A stretch of DNA of 64,000 nucleotides from Streptomyces netropsis (GCF_014203545.1 NZ_JACHJG010000006.1:124001-188000), one strand, 5' to 3'; shown: positions 8,256 to 17,782, counted from the stretch's first letter. The notes: generated by a model not told the origin, from the sequence alone. Translations and numbers: made by a program.

Positions 8256-9614
8256 ATGGAGAGGCCGGATCGGGAGCGGGCGGAGTCGGCGGCGCGGCAG
8301 GAAGCGGCGCGGCTCACGGCGATGGACGTCCACGGCGTCGCTCTCACCTGGGTGGACGTCGCGGGCCTCACCCGGGTCAAGGCCGTTCCCACCGCCCGGC
8401 TCCCGCACGCCGTACGGCGCGGTGTGGGCATGTCCCCCTGCTTCGACGTCTATCTCACGGACGACTCCAGCGTCACCAGCCCCCACATCGGCGGGCCGGA
8501 CGGCGATCTGCGGCTCTTCCCCGACCTGGACCGGCTGACCGTGCTGGCCGCGCAGCCCGGCTGGGCCTGGGCGCCCGTCGACCGGTACGAACAGAGCGGC
8601 GAACCCTACGGCGCGTGCCAGCGGCAGTTCGCCCGACGGATGACCGAGCGCGCCGCGGCGCGCGGCCTGCGGCTGCGGATGGGCTTCGAGACGGAATGGG
8701 TCGTCACCCGGGGCGATCTCACCGAGACGGAGATCCGGTATCCGTGCGCGGGCCCGGCGTACGGGATGACACGGCTGGTCGAGCTGTCGGACTATCTGCG
8801 CGACGTCCTCGAAGCGCTCGCCGCGCAGGACGTCGAGGTCCTCCAGATCCACCCGGAGTACTCGCCCGGGCAGTTCGAGGTGTCGGTGGCCCCGGCGGAC
8901 CCGGTCGGCGCCGCCGACCTCGCGGTGCTGGTCCGCGAGACGATCCGCGCGGTGTCGGCGCGGCACGGGCTGACCGCCTCGTTCGCACCGGTCGTGGAGG
9001 CGGGAAGCGTCGGGAACGGCGCGCATCTGCATCTCAGCCTCTGGGACGAGGACGGGAATCTGTGCCGGGGCGGCGACGGCCCGTACGGCATGACGGAGGT
9101 CTGCGAGGCCTTTCTCGCCGGGGTGCTCCGGGAGCTGCCCGCCCTGCTCGCCCTGGGCGCCCCCACCCCGGCGGGCTATCTGCGGCTCGCACCCTCGCAG
9201 TGGGCCGGGGCCTTCCAGTGCTGGGGCCTGGAGAACCGGGAGGCGGCGCTGCGCTTCATCACCGGGGCGCCCGACGACACCGGGGGCGCCAACGCCGAGG
9301 TCAAGTGCTTCGACGCGGCGGCCAACCCGTATCTGGTGGTCGGTGCGGTCACCGCCGCCGGGCTCGCCGGGATCGAGGCGGGGCTGACGCTGCCGCCGCC
9401 GGTCGCGGGCGACCCCGTCGCCGACGGCCGGGAGACCCGGCTGCCGGCCTCGCTGCCGGAGGCGCTGGAGCACTTCACCCGCTCGGCGCTGCTGCGCACC
9501 GCGCTCGGTGATCCGCTGTTCGAGGCCGTCGTCGCGGTCCGCCGGGGGGAAGCCGCGCGGTTCGACGGCGCCACGCCGCAGGACATCGCGGACGCCACCC
9601 GCAGGCGGTTCTGA
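8256..9614 (+). CDS. Glutamine synthetase-like gamma-glutamyl ligase
   Basis: 452 residues from the ATG at 8256; an in-frame GTG at 8238 would add six. It keeps the GS active-site blocks: GFETEW (metal-binding Glu pair), IHPEYSPGQFEV, NGAHLHLSLWDEDG, ENREAALRF and AEVKCFDAAANPYLVVGA. The adenylylation-loop Tyr of true GlnA is absent. The N-terminal domain (HGVALTWVDVAGLTRVKAVPTARL) resembles GlnA3/GlnA4, PuuA and FluG rather than GlnA. Streptomyces paralogues of this class gamma-glutamylate polyamines or ethanolamine for use as a nitrogen source. The next gene abuts its stop codon and encodes an amidohydrolase, the same two modules found fused in fungal FluG. Confidence 0.87.
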   Translation: MERPDRERAESAARQEAARLTAMDVHGVALTWVDVAGLTRVKAVPTARLPHAVRRGVGMSPCFDVYLTDDSSVTSPHIGGPDGDLRLFPDLDRLTVLAAQPGWAWAPVDRYEQSGEPYGACQRQFARRMTERAAARGLRLRMGFETEWVVTRGDLTETEIRYPCAGPAYGMTRLVELSDYLRDVLEALAAQDVEVLQIHPEYSPGQFEVSVAPADPVGAADLAVLVRETIRAVSARHGLTASFAPVVEAGSVGNGAHLHLSLWDEDGNLCRGGDGPYGMTEVCEAFLAGVLRELPALLALGAPTPAGYLRLAPSQWAGAFQCWGLENREAALRFITGAPDDTGGANAEVKCFDAAANPYLVVGAVTAAGLAGIEAGLTLPPPVAGDPVADGRETRLPASLPEALEHFTRSALLRTALGDPLFEAVVAVRRGEAARFDGATPQDIADATRRRF

Positions 9615-10754
9615 GTGCCCCCCTCGGTGGCGTCGCCGCTGGTGGACCACCACTGCCACGGCGTGGCCCGCGCCGATCTCGGCCCGGAGGACTTCGCGTC
9701 CTTCCTCACCGAGTCCGACGCGCCCGCCGCGCCCGGCACCACGTTCTTCGACACCCAGCTCGGCTTCGCGGTGCGCCGCTGGTGCCCGCCGCTCCTGGAC
9801 CTCCCGGCGCACTGCCCGCCGGCCCGCTACCTCGCCCGCCGACGCGAACTCGGCGCGCGGGAGGTCAACGGACGGCTGCTGCGGGCCGCCGGGATCACCG
9901 ACTACCTGGTGGACACCGGACTCCCCGGCGACCTGACGACCCCTCAGGAGCTGGCGGCCGCCGGAGCCGCGACCGCCCACGAGATCGTGCGTCTGGAGGC
10001 CCTCGCCGAGCGGGTCGCCGACGGCGTCGACCCGCCCGATGCCGCCGAAGGCTTTCTCCACGGCCTCGCCACGGCCGTGCAGGACGCCGCCCGGACCGCC
10101 GTGGGCTTCAAATCCGTGGTCGCCTACCGGTACGGACTCGATTTCGACCCCGCCCCGCCGGACCCGGCCGAGGTCCGGGCGGCAGCCGCCCGTTGGCTCG
10201 ACCGGCGGACGCCGGGCGGGCGGCTGGCCGACCCGGTGCTGCTGCGCCACCTGCTGTGGTCCGCCGCGCGGACGGCGTTGCCGCTCCAACTGCACACCGG
10301 CTTCGGCGACCCCGATCTGCGCCTGGACCGCTGCGACCCGCTCCTGCTCACCGACTTCGTACGAGCCGTGCGCCCCACGGGTTGTTCGCTGGTCCTGCTG
10401 CACGGCTATCCGTACCACCGGGGTGCCGGCTACCTCGCCCACGCCTTCCCCCACGTCTACACCGACGTCGGCCTGTCGCTGACCCACACCGGGGCCCGGG
10501 CCGAGGCCGTCCTCGGGGAGATGCTGGAACTGGCCCCGTTCGGCAAGATCATGTTTTCCAGTGACGCCTACGGGCTGCCGGAGCTCTACGTCGTGGGCGC
10601 CCAGCTCTTCCGCCGGGCCCTGGCCCGGCTGCTGACCGGCTGGGTGGACGACGGATCCTGGTCACCGGACGACGCGCGGCGGATCGCGGGGCTGATCGGG
10701 GCGGGCAACGCCCGGCGGGTCTACCGGCTCGGGGCGGGCGGGGCGGACGGCTGA
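9615..10754 (+). CDS. Amidohydrolase (amidohydrolase-2 / FluG N-terminal type)
   Basis: 379 residues beginning at a GTG immediately after the TGA of the upstream gene, so the two are translationally coupled. TIM-barrel metal motifs are visible: DHHCHG near the N-terminus, LQLHTGFGD, SLVLLHGYPYHRGAGYLA, YTDVGLS and KIMFSSDAYGLPELY. This order matches the amidohydrolase-2 domain of FluG and nodulin-6-like proteins. It probably hydrolyses a gamma-glutamylated intermediate or a related amide made by the ligase in front of it; the actual substrate is unknown. Confidence 0.85.
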   Translation: MPPSVASPLVDHHCHGVARADLGPEDFASFLTESDAPAAPGTTFFDTQLGFAVRRWCPPLLDLPAHCPPARYLARRRELGAREVNGRLLRAAGITDYLVDTGLPGDLTTPQELAAAGAATAHEIVRLEALAERVADGVDPPDAAEGFLHGLATAVQDAARTAVGFKSVVAYRYGLDFDPAPPDPAEVRAAAARWLDRRTPGGRLADPVLLRHLLWSAARTALPLQLHTGFGDPDLRLDRCDPLLLTDFVRAVRPTGCSLVLLHGYPYHRGAGYLAHAFPHVYTDVGLSLTHTGARAEAVLGEMLELAPFGKIMFSSDAYGLPELYVVGAQLFRRALARLLTGWVDDGSWSPDDARRIAGLIGAGNARRVYRLGAGGADG

Positions 10755-10953
10755 GGCGGGCTTCCCGGCCCCAGGGCAGATACTGACGCCCGGTCACCAC
10801 GGACGCCGGACGGCCGACCCGGCCGGGCGGGAGGGCCGGTGGGCCCTCGCTCTCCCACGCCGCCGCCGTATCCGGGCCGGGTGCCTCCTCGTTGGGTCGG
10901 TGAGGCAGTTCGTCAGACGCCGGCCGTGTCCCGGCGGGCGGGAGGGCCGGGTA

Positions 10954-12198
10954 ATGCGGATCCAAATCATCACGGCGGGCACCATGGGTTCGGTGGCCCC
11001 GTACACCGGTCTCGGCCACCGTCTCGTGGCCGAGGGCCACGAGGTGGAGATCGTCACCCACGCGAAGTTCGAGGAACTGGTGACCTGCTGCGGCCTGCGC
11101 ATGCGGCCGCTGCCCGCCGACCCGTTCGAGGAACTGATCGGCGCGCACACCCGCTTCCGGCACGGGGGCCGTTCGCTGCGGGCCGTCCAGCGGCTCGCGC
11201 ACGCCACCGAGCGGGCGGCGGCGGGGCTCGTGGACGGGATCATCACCGCGGTGGACCCCTCGGCGGACCTGGTCATGCTGTCGACGATCGCCGCGCCGGT
11301 GGGCAGGGTCGTCGCCCGCTACCACGACATCCCGAGCATGGGGGTCTTCCTCCAGCCCGACACCCCCACGGCGGCGTTCTCGCCGTGCGCGATGTCGTGG
11401 CGGGAGCCGGGGTACGCCAACCGGCTCCGGGGCCGGGCGGTGAACGTCGCGATGGACGCCCTGTACGCCGCGGCCTGCCGGCGGCTGCACGCCCGGCTGG
11501 GGCTGCCGTACCGCAGCGGTCACCGGCTGCGCAGGGCGCGGGAGGCGAGCCGCTGGCCCATCTGGCACGGGTACAGCCCCTCGGTCGTCCCGCGCCCCTC
11601 CGACTGGCGGCCCGAGCTGCGCGTCGCCGGGTACTGGTGGCCGCACGAGTGCCCGCTGTGGACACCGCCGGCGCTGGTCACGGACTTCCTGGCCGCCGGG
11701 CCGCCACCGGTGCTCGTCAGCCTCGGCAGCATGATGCCCGACGCCCCCGAGCGGCTCAGCGCCATCACCGCGCGAGCGCTGCGACACGCGGGGCTCCGGG
11801 GCATCGTCCAGTCCGGGTGGGCCGGTTTGTCCGTGGTGAACGACGACGTCATCACGGTCGGCTCGGTACCGCACGGCTGGTTGATGCCGCGCATGGCCGG
11901 CGTGGTGCACCACGCCGGAGCGGGCACCACGGGAGCGGGTCTGCGCGCGGGAGTGCCCGCCGTGCCGATGCCGGTGCTGACCGACCAGCCCTGGTGGGCC
12001 GCCCGACTGGTGCAACTGGGCGTGAGCCCGAGGGTGTTGCCGCACCGGGAGCTGACCGCGAGCCGACTGGCGGACGCGATGCGGCGGGCGACCGGGGAGC
12101 CGCGCTTCACCGAGCGGGCCACGGCGTTCGCCAAGCGGCTGGCGCAGGAGGACGGCGCGGGGGCCGTCGCCCGGGCGGCCGCCGAACTGGCCTCCTGA
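10954..12198 (+). CDS. Glycosyltransferase, MGT/GT1 family
   Basis: 414 residues. The ATG at 10954 has GGAGGG seven bases upstream. The opening MRIQIITAGTMGSVAPYTGLGHRL is the acceptor-binding start of GT1 (UGT/sterol 3-beta-glucosyltransferase-like) enzymes. The C-terminal nucleotide-sugar region has VLVSLGSMMPD, TVGSVPHGWLMPRMAGVVHHAGAGTT (His-Ala-Gly-Ala-Gly-Thr-Thr block) and PVLTDQPWWAARLVQLG. It transfers a sugar from a UDP/TDP donor to a lipid-like or polyketide acceptor in the cytosol. It lies 79 bp before a WS/DGAT-type acyltransferase, so a glycolipid or acylated glycoside product is plausible. Confidence 0.88.
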   Translation: MRIQIITAGTMGSVAPYTGLGHRLVAEGHEVEIVTHAKFEELVTCCGLRMRPLPADPFEELIGAHTRFRHGGRSLRAVQRLAHATERAAAGLVDGIITAVDPSADLVMLSTIAAPVGRVVARYHDIPSMGVFLQPDTPTAAFSPCAMSWREPGYANRLRGRAVNVAMDALYAAACRRLHARLGLPYRSGHRLRRAREASRWPIWHGYSPSVVPRPSDWRPELRVAGYWWPHECPLWTPPALVTDFLAAGPPPVLVSLGSMMPDAPERLSAITARALRHAGLRGIVQSGWAGLSVVNDDVITVGSVPHGWLMPRMAGVVHHAGAGTTGAGLRAGVPAVPMPVLTDQPWWAARLVQLGVSPRVLPHRELTASRLADAMRRATGEPRFTERATAFAKRLAQEDGAGAVARAAAELAS

Positions 12199-12277
12199 CC
12201 GGCCCCGGCCCACTCCCCCACCGGTCCGCCGGCCACGCACCCACGACGCCGACGCCCAGTCAGAACCAGGATCCCTC

Positions 12278-13630
12278 GTGACGGAACGCACCCAGGACAC
12301 CTCCCCGGACGCCCTTGCCGACCACACCACCGACCTGCCACGGCCACGCCGCGACCCGAGCGGCCCCCAGCCCGTGCCGTATGCGGCAGGCATCGCCATG
12401 CCGCCGCTGGACGCCTGGTTCCACGGACAGCAGAGCAGCGAACACCTCTGCATGACCGCCGGGCTGCTCGCCTGGTTCGAAGGCCCCCCACCACCGCTGT
12501 CGGAGCTGCGGGAGCGGGTCCGCCGACGCTGGGGGGCGTTCCCCCGGCTGCGGCTCATGCCACCCGCGGCTTCCTCGGCGTCGGCGTGGCCGCGGTGGAC
12601 GCCCGGCCCGGAGGTCGACACCGCGGCGCACGTCACCGCCGGGCCGGAAGGCAGACACACGACGCTGGAGGCGGACACGGCGCTGCTGCTGGCCCGCCCG
12701 CTCGCGCCCGTACGGCCGCCGTGGCACCTGCATCTGCTGCCTTCGCCGGGCGGCTTCGCGCTCCTGATCCGCGTGCACCACGCCCTGCTCGACGGGAAGT
12801 CACTGGTGACGCTGTTGCGGACGCTGCTCGACGTGACGGCGGCGCCACCGCCACGGGCCGCGGCGCGGCGGCCGCTCGCGCCGTCCGCCGAGCCGACGCG
12901 CCGCGCACTGACCCGGGCGCTCACCGACGTGCTGCCCAAGGCCCGCCCGCTGCCGTTCCACGGGCCCGTGGACGCCCGGCGGGTGCTGTCCTTCGAGCGG
13001 GTGCCGAAGGCGACCCTGAGCGCCGCCCGCGACACCCTGCCCTCGGGGCGGGCCTCCACCAACGCCGTCTTCCTCGCCGCGACCGCCGCCGCCCTGCGGA
13101 CCGCCGGCCTGGCCGGGCGCTGGCCGCAGCTCCCGGGGATCTGCGCGATGGTCCCCGTCGACGTGCGCGCCGCCGAGGACGCCGACGTCCTCGGCAACCA
13201 CTACGCCACGATCAGGGTCCCGCTCCCCACCCACCGGCGTCCCGCGCGGCGGCTCGCGGCCGTGGACAGCTTCACCCGGCGCGCCGCGCTGCAGGGCCGG
13301 GCGCAGGCCCAGGCTCTTTTGGTGTCCCGGACCCGGCGCCGGCACGGCCGCCTGACCGACGCCCTCGGCCGTTATGTGGCCTCCCCCGTCTATTCCTCCC
13401 TGTTGTGCAGCAGCCTGGCGACCCACGCCGGTCCGCTCGCTCTGGGCGCCGCGCCGCTGGTGGCCGTGTCGGGTCTGCCCACGCTCAGCACCGGCCACCC
13501 CGTGGCGGTGACCATGTCCCTGCACGGCGCGAACGCGGTGGTGGCGGTCGTGACCGATCACCATCACCGGAATCTGGCCCCGCGGCTGTCCGGCCTCATT
13601 CACGACGAGATCCACGCGTTGCGGCTGTGA
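12278..13630 (+). CDS. WS/DGAT-type O-acyltransferase
   Basis: 450 residues from the GTG at 12278. The condensation-like catalytic motif HHALLDG (His167, His168, Asp172) is intact. MPPLDAWF near the start corresponds to the acyl-binding opening of wax ester synthase/diacylglycerol acyltransferases, and ICAMVPVDVRA and LGNHYATIRVPLP are typical later blocks. The family esterifies long-chain alcohols, diacylglycerol or other hydroxyls with acyl-CoA. It follows the glycosyltransferase and precedes an alpha/beta hydrolase on the same strand. The sequence is divergent in its first 100 residues, so storage-lipid synthesis should not be assumed. Confidence 0.82.
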   Translation: MTERTQDTSPDALADHTTDLPRPRRDPSGPQPVPYAAGIAMPPLDAWFHGQQSSEHLCMTAGLLAWFEGPPPPLSELRERVRRRWGAFPRLRLMPPAASSASAWPRWTPGPEVDTAAHVTAGPEGRHTTLEADTALLLARPLAPVRPPWHLHLLPSPGGFALLIRVHHALLDGKSLVTLLRTLLDVTAAPPPRAAARRPLAPSAEPTRRALTRALTDVLPKARPLPFHGPVDARRVLSFERVPKATLSAARDTLPSGRASTNAVFLAATAAALRTAGLAGRWPQLPGICAMVPVDVRAAEDADVLGNHYATIRVPLPTHRRPARRLAAVDSFTRRAALQGRAQAQALLVSRTRRRHGRLTDALGRYVASPVYSSLLCSSLATHAGPLALGAAPLVAVSGLPTLSTGHPVAVTMSLHGANAVVAVVTDHHHRNLAPRLSGLIHDEIHALRL

Positions 13631-13829
13631 GGCGTCGGGCTCCCGGGGCGTACGGGACGACGTTGGGTGACCGCTGACGACCTGTCGGGCGGGCGGCCAG
13701 TAACGCACGGGCATGACCTGTCGTTGCCCCTGGTGAAACCCCCCACGAGATTCCCGGTCGTACGCATTGCCACGAGCTGCCGTGAGCAGCCGCCCGGACG
13801 CGACACCCGACCGTGAAACGGAGACCATC

Positions 13830-14786
13830 GTGACGACGCTCGCCCCCCTCCACGAAGAGGTCATCAGGCTCAGCTGCGACGGCTACGCGTACAACGGACG
13901 TGTTGTGCACCAGCCCAACGCGCGGATGGCACCCGTTGTCCTCGTCGGCGGGGCATTCCAGTACCAGGACACCTGGGGACGGCTGGAACGCTCCCTTCGG
14001 AGAAGCGCCAGTGTGATCACGGTCGACCTGCCGGGCTCGGGTACCGCCGACCCGTTGCCCGCCCGGTACGGCTTCGACTTCCTTACGCGCGCCCTCGACG
14101 AGTTCCTCTCCGTGGCCGCACCGAGCCCGGTCAACATCCTGGGCGCCTCATACGGCAGCGCCATCGCCTACCAGTGGGTGCAGCAGCACCCCGAGCGGAC
14201 CGAGCGACTGGCGCTCATGGGCACGATGGCACAGTTGACCGACCACGTCCGCGCGCGCATGGAGCGGGTGCTGCGGCTCGGGGAACAAGGCCGCCGCACG
14301 GAGATCGAGGGCGCGGTCCTCGATTCCATGATGTGTTCCTCCCCGGGCGTCGCGGTCGCACGCCGTCCGGCGGTCGTCCGGTGCCTTTCCCGCGCGCTGG
14401 GCGACCTGACCGCGAACGACTTCGCGAAGTTCCTCGAGAACAGCCGCCGCCTGCTCGACCACCCGGACCCCGGCGGCCCGACGATCCGGGTCCCGGTTCT
14501 TGTGGCGACCGGAGAGCACGATCCGCTCACCACGCCGGCGCTGAGTCGCGACGCGGCGTACCGATGCGCCGACGCCCGCTTCACCACGTTCAAGGACGCG
14601 GACCATCTGGTGCATCTGGAACGCCCGGCGGAGCTGGCGGACCTGCTGACCCGGTTCTTCTCCGGCGAGTCCCTCGGCGGCCTGGACTACTGCCATCCCG
14701 TGGAGTACATCGACCGCCGGAGCCCCGTCCCGGCGCCCCGGGCGGGCGGGGAGCTTCAGTCCTCGTGTGCCCCCGAGGGCAGCTGA
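13830..14786 (+). CDS. Alpha/beta-fold hydrolase
   Basis: 318 residues from a GTG at 13830 with GGAG upstream. The nucleophile elbow GASYGS places the catalytic Ser at residue 107. The acid is in ATGEHDPLT and the His in DADHLVHLERP. The lid (residues about 130-210) is helical. It may be an esterase, lipase or thioesterase; the substrate cannot be read. The 3' end overlaps the convergent D,D-carboxypeptidase gene by 31 bp. Its position after the acyltransferase suggests processing of an acylated product. Confidence 0.82.
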   Translation: MTTLAPLHEEVIRLSCDGYAYNGRVVHQPNARMAPVVLVGGAFQYQDTWGRLERSLRRSASVITVDLPGSGTADPLPARYGFDFLTRALDEFLSVAAPSPVNILGASYGSAIAYQWVQQHPERTERLALMGTMAQLTDHVRARMERVLRLGEQGRRTEIEGAVLDSMMCSSPGVAVARRPAVVRCLSRALGDLTANDFAKFLENSRRLLDHPDPGGPTIRVPVLVATGEHDPLTTPALSRDAAYRCADARFTTFKDADHLVHLERPAELADLLTRFFSGESLGGLDYCHPVEYIDRRSPVPAPRAGGELQSSCAPEGS

Positions 14787-15679
14787 CGCAGCTTCATCGG
14801 GGTGCGTGTGTGGTACGCGTAGTCCAGCATCTTCCAGGCGTCGGGGTAGCGGTTGGCGTCGTTGAGCAGGACACCCACCACGGTCCGCTTGCCGCGCTTC
14901 GCGGCGAAGACGAGACACGGACCGGCAGCGCTGCCGGTCCCGGTCTTGATGCCGATCACGCCGGGGTACGCGCCGAGCAGCTGGTTGGTGTTGTACCAGG
15001 TGTAGGTCCGGTTGACGTTGGTCGCCTTCTGCCGGGTGCTGGCCGACCGGGTGACCGCGTCGAAGGTGGCGTTGCGCAGGGCGTGCCGGGCGAGCTCGGC
15101 CAGGTCGCGCGGGGTGGTGTGGTTGCGGCCGTGGGCGGAGATGCCGTCGAACGAGTCGTAGTGGGTGCCGCGCAGCCCGAGCCGGGCCGCCTTGGTGTTC
15201 ATCTTGTCGATGAACGACGCGGTGCGCGCCTTCTCGCTGCCGCCGCTGCCGACCGTGTCCGCGAGTGCGTACGCGGCGTCGCACCCGGACGGCAGCATCA
15301 GTCCGTACAGCAGCTGGCGTACGGTCAGCTTGTCACCGACGCGCAGGTCAGCGGTGCTGGCGCCCATGCGTGCGACGTAGTCGCGGTAGGACTGCTTGAT
15401 GGCGACGGGCTTGTTGAGGTCGACGCCCGGCGTCTCCAGGACCACGACCGCGGTCATGACCTTGGTCGTGCTGGCCATCTGCCGCTTGATGTCCGCCGCC
15501 TTGCCCTCCCAGAGCCTGCCGCCGCTGCCGTCGAGCAGATAGGCGCCCTTCGCGCCGATCCCCTTCGGGCCGCCCGCCGCCTCGGCGGTGGCCGTCGGGA
15601 GGGCGACGGCGAAGGCCGCCGTCGTCGCGGTCAGCGCCACCGTCCACCGACGGGCCGGGCTTCCCCCACATCGCTGCAT
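14756..15679 (-). CDS. D-alanyl-D-alanine carboxypeptidase (S11 family)
   Basis: 307 residues. Signal peptide VALTATTAAFAVALPTATAEA is cleaved near residue 35. Penicillin-binding motifs are STTK (Ser70, Lys73), SGC (131-133, the actinobacterial form of SxN) and KTG (245-247). The protein trims the terminal D-Ala from peptidoglycan stem peptides outside the membrane. There is no C-terminal amphipathic anchor, so it is probably released. The ATG at 15679 follows GGAG with a six-base gap; longer in-frame starts lie upstream but lack a comparable site and would mask the signal peptide. Confidence 0.9.
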   Translation of the reverse strand: MQRCGGSPARRWTVALTATTAAFAVALPTATAEAAGGPKGIGAKGAYLLDGSGGRLWEGKAADIKRQMASTTKVMTAVVVLETPGVDLNKPVAIKQSYRDYVARMGASTADLRVGDKLTVRQLLYGLMLPSGCDAAYALADTVGSGGSEKARTASFIDKMNTKAARLGLRGTHYDSFDGISAHGRNHTTPRDLAELARHALRNATFDAVTRSASTRQKATNVNRTYTWYNTNQLLGAYPGVIGIKTGTGSAAGPCLVFAAKRGKRTVVGVLLNDANRYPDAWKMLDYAYHTRTPMKLRQLPSGAHED

Positions 15680-15863
15680 TGACGCTCCAATTCCTCGCGG
15701 TCGATCCCGGTTCGGGTTGCGGGCCGCATGCTCGCACCCGGCGCCGGGCGCGGCGAAATCGAAGATCACTAATGGGTGACCGGGCCGGGACGGCATCGAG
15801 CGGCACCCGTGCGCGTGCCATGCTGCTGTCGCGCATGGCCGGAGACCGCCAAGGAAAACGCCG

Positions 15864-15903
15864 CGGGGGCACCCCGCACCGATGTCGGCGCGAAGTGCCC
15901 CCG
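15864..15903 (-). terminator. Hairpin downstream of the phospholipase D-like gene
   Basis: CGGGGGCAC and its complement GTGCCCCCG form a 9-bp stem around a 22-nt loop, starting about 20 bp after the stop of the minus-strand gene at 15923. A probable terminator, though the large loop lowers confidence. Confidence 0.45.
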
Positions 15904-15922
15904 ACGGGAGCCGGGCGAAGGA

Positions 15923-17536
15923 TCAGGCGTTGCAGATCCCGCGCGCGTAGTCGACCGTGGCGGTCTCCTGCGAGTACTTCCACTGCGGGTCGAGCAGCTT
16001 CGCGTCGAGCTGCTTGGCCGCCTCCGGGCTCTCCACGATGTAGCCGAAGTCCTGCAGCCACGACGGGTACAGGTTCTTGGAGCCGATGTAGAACGTGGAG
16101 CTGTCGACGGAGACCAGCTTGTGGTGCTGCGCGTACGGGTGCCCGTCGGCCCACTTGCCGTTCGGGGAGCTGCGGAAGGTCGCGAGCTGGAGGTTGGAGC
16201 ACATCGCCGTCTTGGCGGCCTGCTGGCCGCCGGTGATGTTCGCGAGGCGGTTGCGGAGCGTGTCGCTGATCTCGGACAGCGACTTGATCTGCGAGTAGCC
16301 GCCGCTGCCCACCGCGCCGCGGTTGGCCGGGTCGCTGACGACGATGCGGACCTTCACGCCCGCGGCCATCTTGGCGGCGAGGGCGTCGTAGAGCCGGATG
16401 TCGTACCGGGGAAGCGGCGGGCAGGTGGCGTTGAGGTCCTGCTGGGAGATCTCGATGTGGCCCTTCGCGCTGGCGACCAGCGCCCGCAGCGCGCTCTCCT
16501 CGGGGTTGACCGTGTCGTAGTCACGGTCGGCGTTGGTGTTGTCGTGCAGCCCCACCACGCACTTGGTGTCGGACGCGGTCGGCAGGTCGGGGCGGAAGGT
16601 CGACTTCGGGTCGACGTCCTTGATGCCGACGCCGAGCCCGCCGACGGCGATCACCGGCACGTTGCCGGTGGCCGGGGACGTCTTGGGGTTGGTGTCCTTG
16701 TGCATGGTCGGCATGCAGCCGGCGTTGCCCGACGCGGCGAACCAGACGCTGGCGATGTTGCTCTTGTTCTGGCACGTCCAGGTCCAGAGCGTGTCCAGGT
16801 AGCGGCCCGCGGAGCCGGCGGCGGGGCCGGTCAGGGCGAGGTCGACGTCCGACACCGGGTGCGTGGTGTCGAGGTAGTCGTCCTTCCAGCTGTTGATGCC
16901 GCCGGTGAGGGCCGACTGGCCGTCGACCACGAGGATCTTGGAGTGGTTCCAGGAGAACGCGGTCTTCGACGTGGTCATCGACGCGACGTTCAGCGTGATG
17001 TTCTCGGCGGCCTTGCCGAGCTTGGCCGTCAGCTCGTCGCGGTACTTCGACGGGATGACGTTCATGTGGTAGACCGGCGCGGCCCCGACGAGGATCCGGA
17101 CCTTCAGCTTGTTGCCCTTGGCGGCCGACTCCTTGAGCCCGGCGACGATCGCGTCCTGGAAAGCGCCGTTCGGGAAGGGCGCGAGGGTGGATATGTCGAC
17201 CGTGCGCGTCGCGTTCCCGATGTTCTCGGTCATCTTCGCGAGCAGCCGCTTCGTACCGACACGGTCGGCGCACTTGTCGTCGCCCCAGCAGCCGGGGGTC
17301 TGGAGCAGCCAGTCGGAGGGGTCGGCGGCCGAGCCGTCCAGCTTGTTGCCACTGGTGCGCTCCCACACGTCGCCTTCGAGGCCGGGCGAGACCTGACGCA
17401 GCGTCTGCTCGACGGCGTCGAGGTGCGGGGTGGCCGAGTCGGCGGCGAAGGCCGGGGTGGCGGGCAGTACGGCGAGGGCTACCGCAGAGACCGTGACGGA
17501 GCCCGCGATACGACGGACACGGCTGAGTCTGACCAC
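15923..17536 (-). CDS. Secreted phospholipase D-like protein (two HKD motifs)
   Basis: 537 residues from a GTG at 17536 with AAGGA upstream; the frame is open further, but the added residues would precede the signal peptide. The Sec signal (VSAVALAVLPATPAFA) is cleaved near residue 31. Two HxKxxxxD half-sites are present: HSKILVVD (198-205) and HHKLVSVD (471-478), as in the bilobed PLD fold where one His forms the phosphohistidine. Several Cys residues suggest disulphides. The length is close to Streptomyces PLDs, but the flanking GSAN/GG blocks are weak, so the substrate may be a phospholipid or another phosphodiester. Its upstream region is AT-rich and holds one PHO-box-like unit. Confidence 0.88.
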   Translation of the reverse strand: MVRLSRVRRIAGSVTVSAVALAVLPATPAFAADSATPHLDAVEQTLRQVSPGLEGDVWERTSGNKLDGSAADPSDWLLQTPGCWGDDKCADRVGTKRLLAKMTENIGNATRTVDISTLAPFPNGAFQDAIVAGLKESAAKGNKLKVRILVGAAPVYHMNVIPSKYRDELTAKLGKAAENITLNVASMTTSKTAFSWNHSKILVVDGQSALTGGINSWKDDYLDTTHPVSDVDLALTGPAAGSAGRYLDTLWTWTCQNKSNIASVWFAASGNAGCMPTMHKDTNPKTSPATGNVPVIAVGGLGVGIKDVDPKSTFRPDLPTASDTKCVVGLHDNTNADRDYDTVNPEESALRALVASAKGHIEISQQDLNATCPPLPRYDIRLYDALAAKMAAGVKVRIVVSDPANRGAVGSGGYSQIKSLSEISDTLRNRLANITGGQQAAKTAMCSNLQLATFRSSPNGKWADGHPYAQHHKLVSVDSSTFYIGSKNLYPSWLQDFGYIVESPEAAKQLDAKLLDPQWKYSQETATVDYARGICNA

Positions 17537-17656
17537 TGTTGCTTCCTTAACAAAGTGCGAAGTAAAGAGTTGAACGACATAACACATTTGGACCATGTAT
17601 GGCCCATGTACATCCCATGACAAGGTGTACAGATGATCAACTCTTGGAAGTTACCA

Positions 17657-17667
17657 GGTGAATGACC
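17657..17667 (-). promoter_or_regulatory. Possible PHO-box repeat unit upstream of the phospholipase gene
   Basis: Read on the minus strand, GGTCATTCACC fits 10 of 11 positions of the PhoP direct-repeat unit G(G/T)TCAYYYR(G/C)G. It lies about 120 bp upstream of the start at 17536. The adjoining 11-mer is a poor second unit, so this is a weak call. Confidence 0.25.
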
Positions 17668-17782
17668 CGTCCGGCGCCCGGGTCCGTCCCCGGACCGATG
17701 GGTTCCGGACAGCGTGGACGTCGTGGGAGGAGCCGAGTTCCTGACTGACCGCCAGGTGGCCGCGAGCCCCGGCGGCGGGTGG

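Noticed and set aside
7773..10487. 904-codon open frame on the minus strand
   Set aside because: It is antisense to the serine hydrolase, GS-like and amidohydrolase genes, all of which have clear catalytic motifs.
10549..13197. 882-codon open frame on the minus strand
   Set aside because: It lies antisense to the glycosyltransferase and acyltransferase genes, has low-complexity Arg/Gly/Pro content and no domain; a GC-rich shadow.
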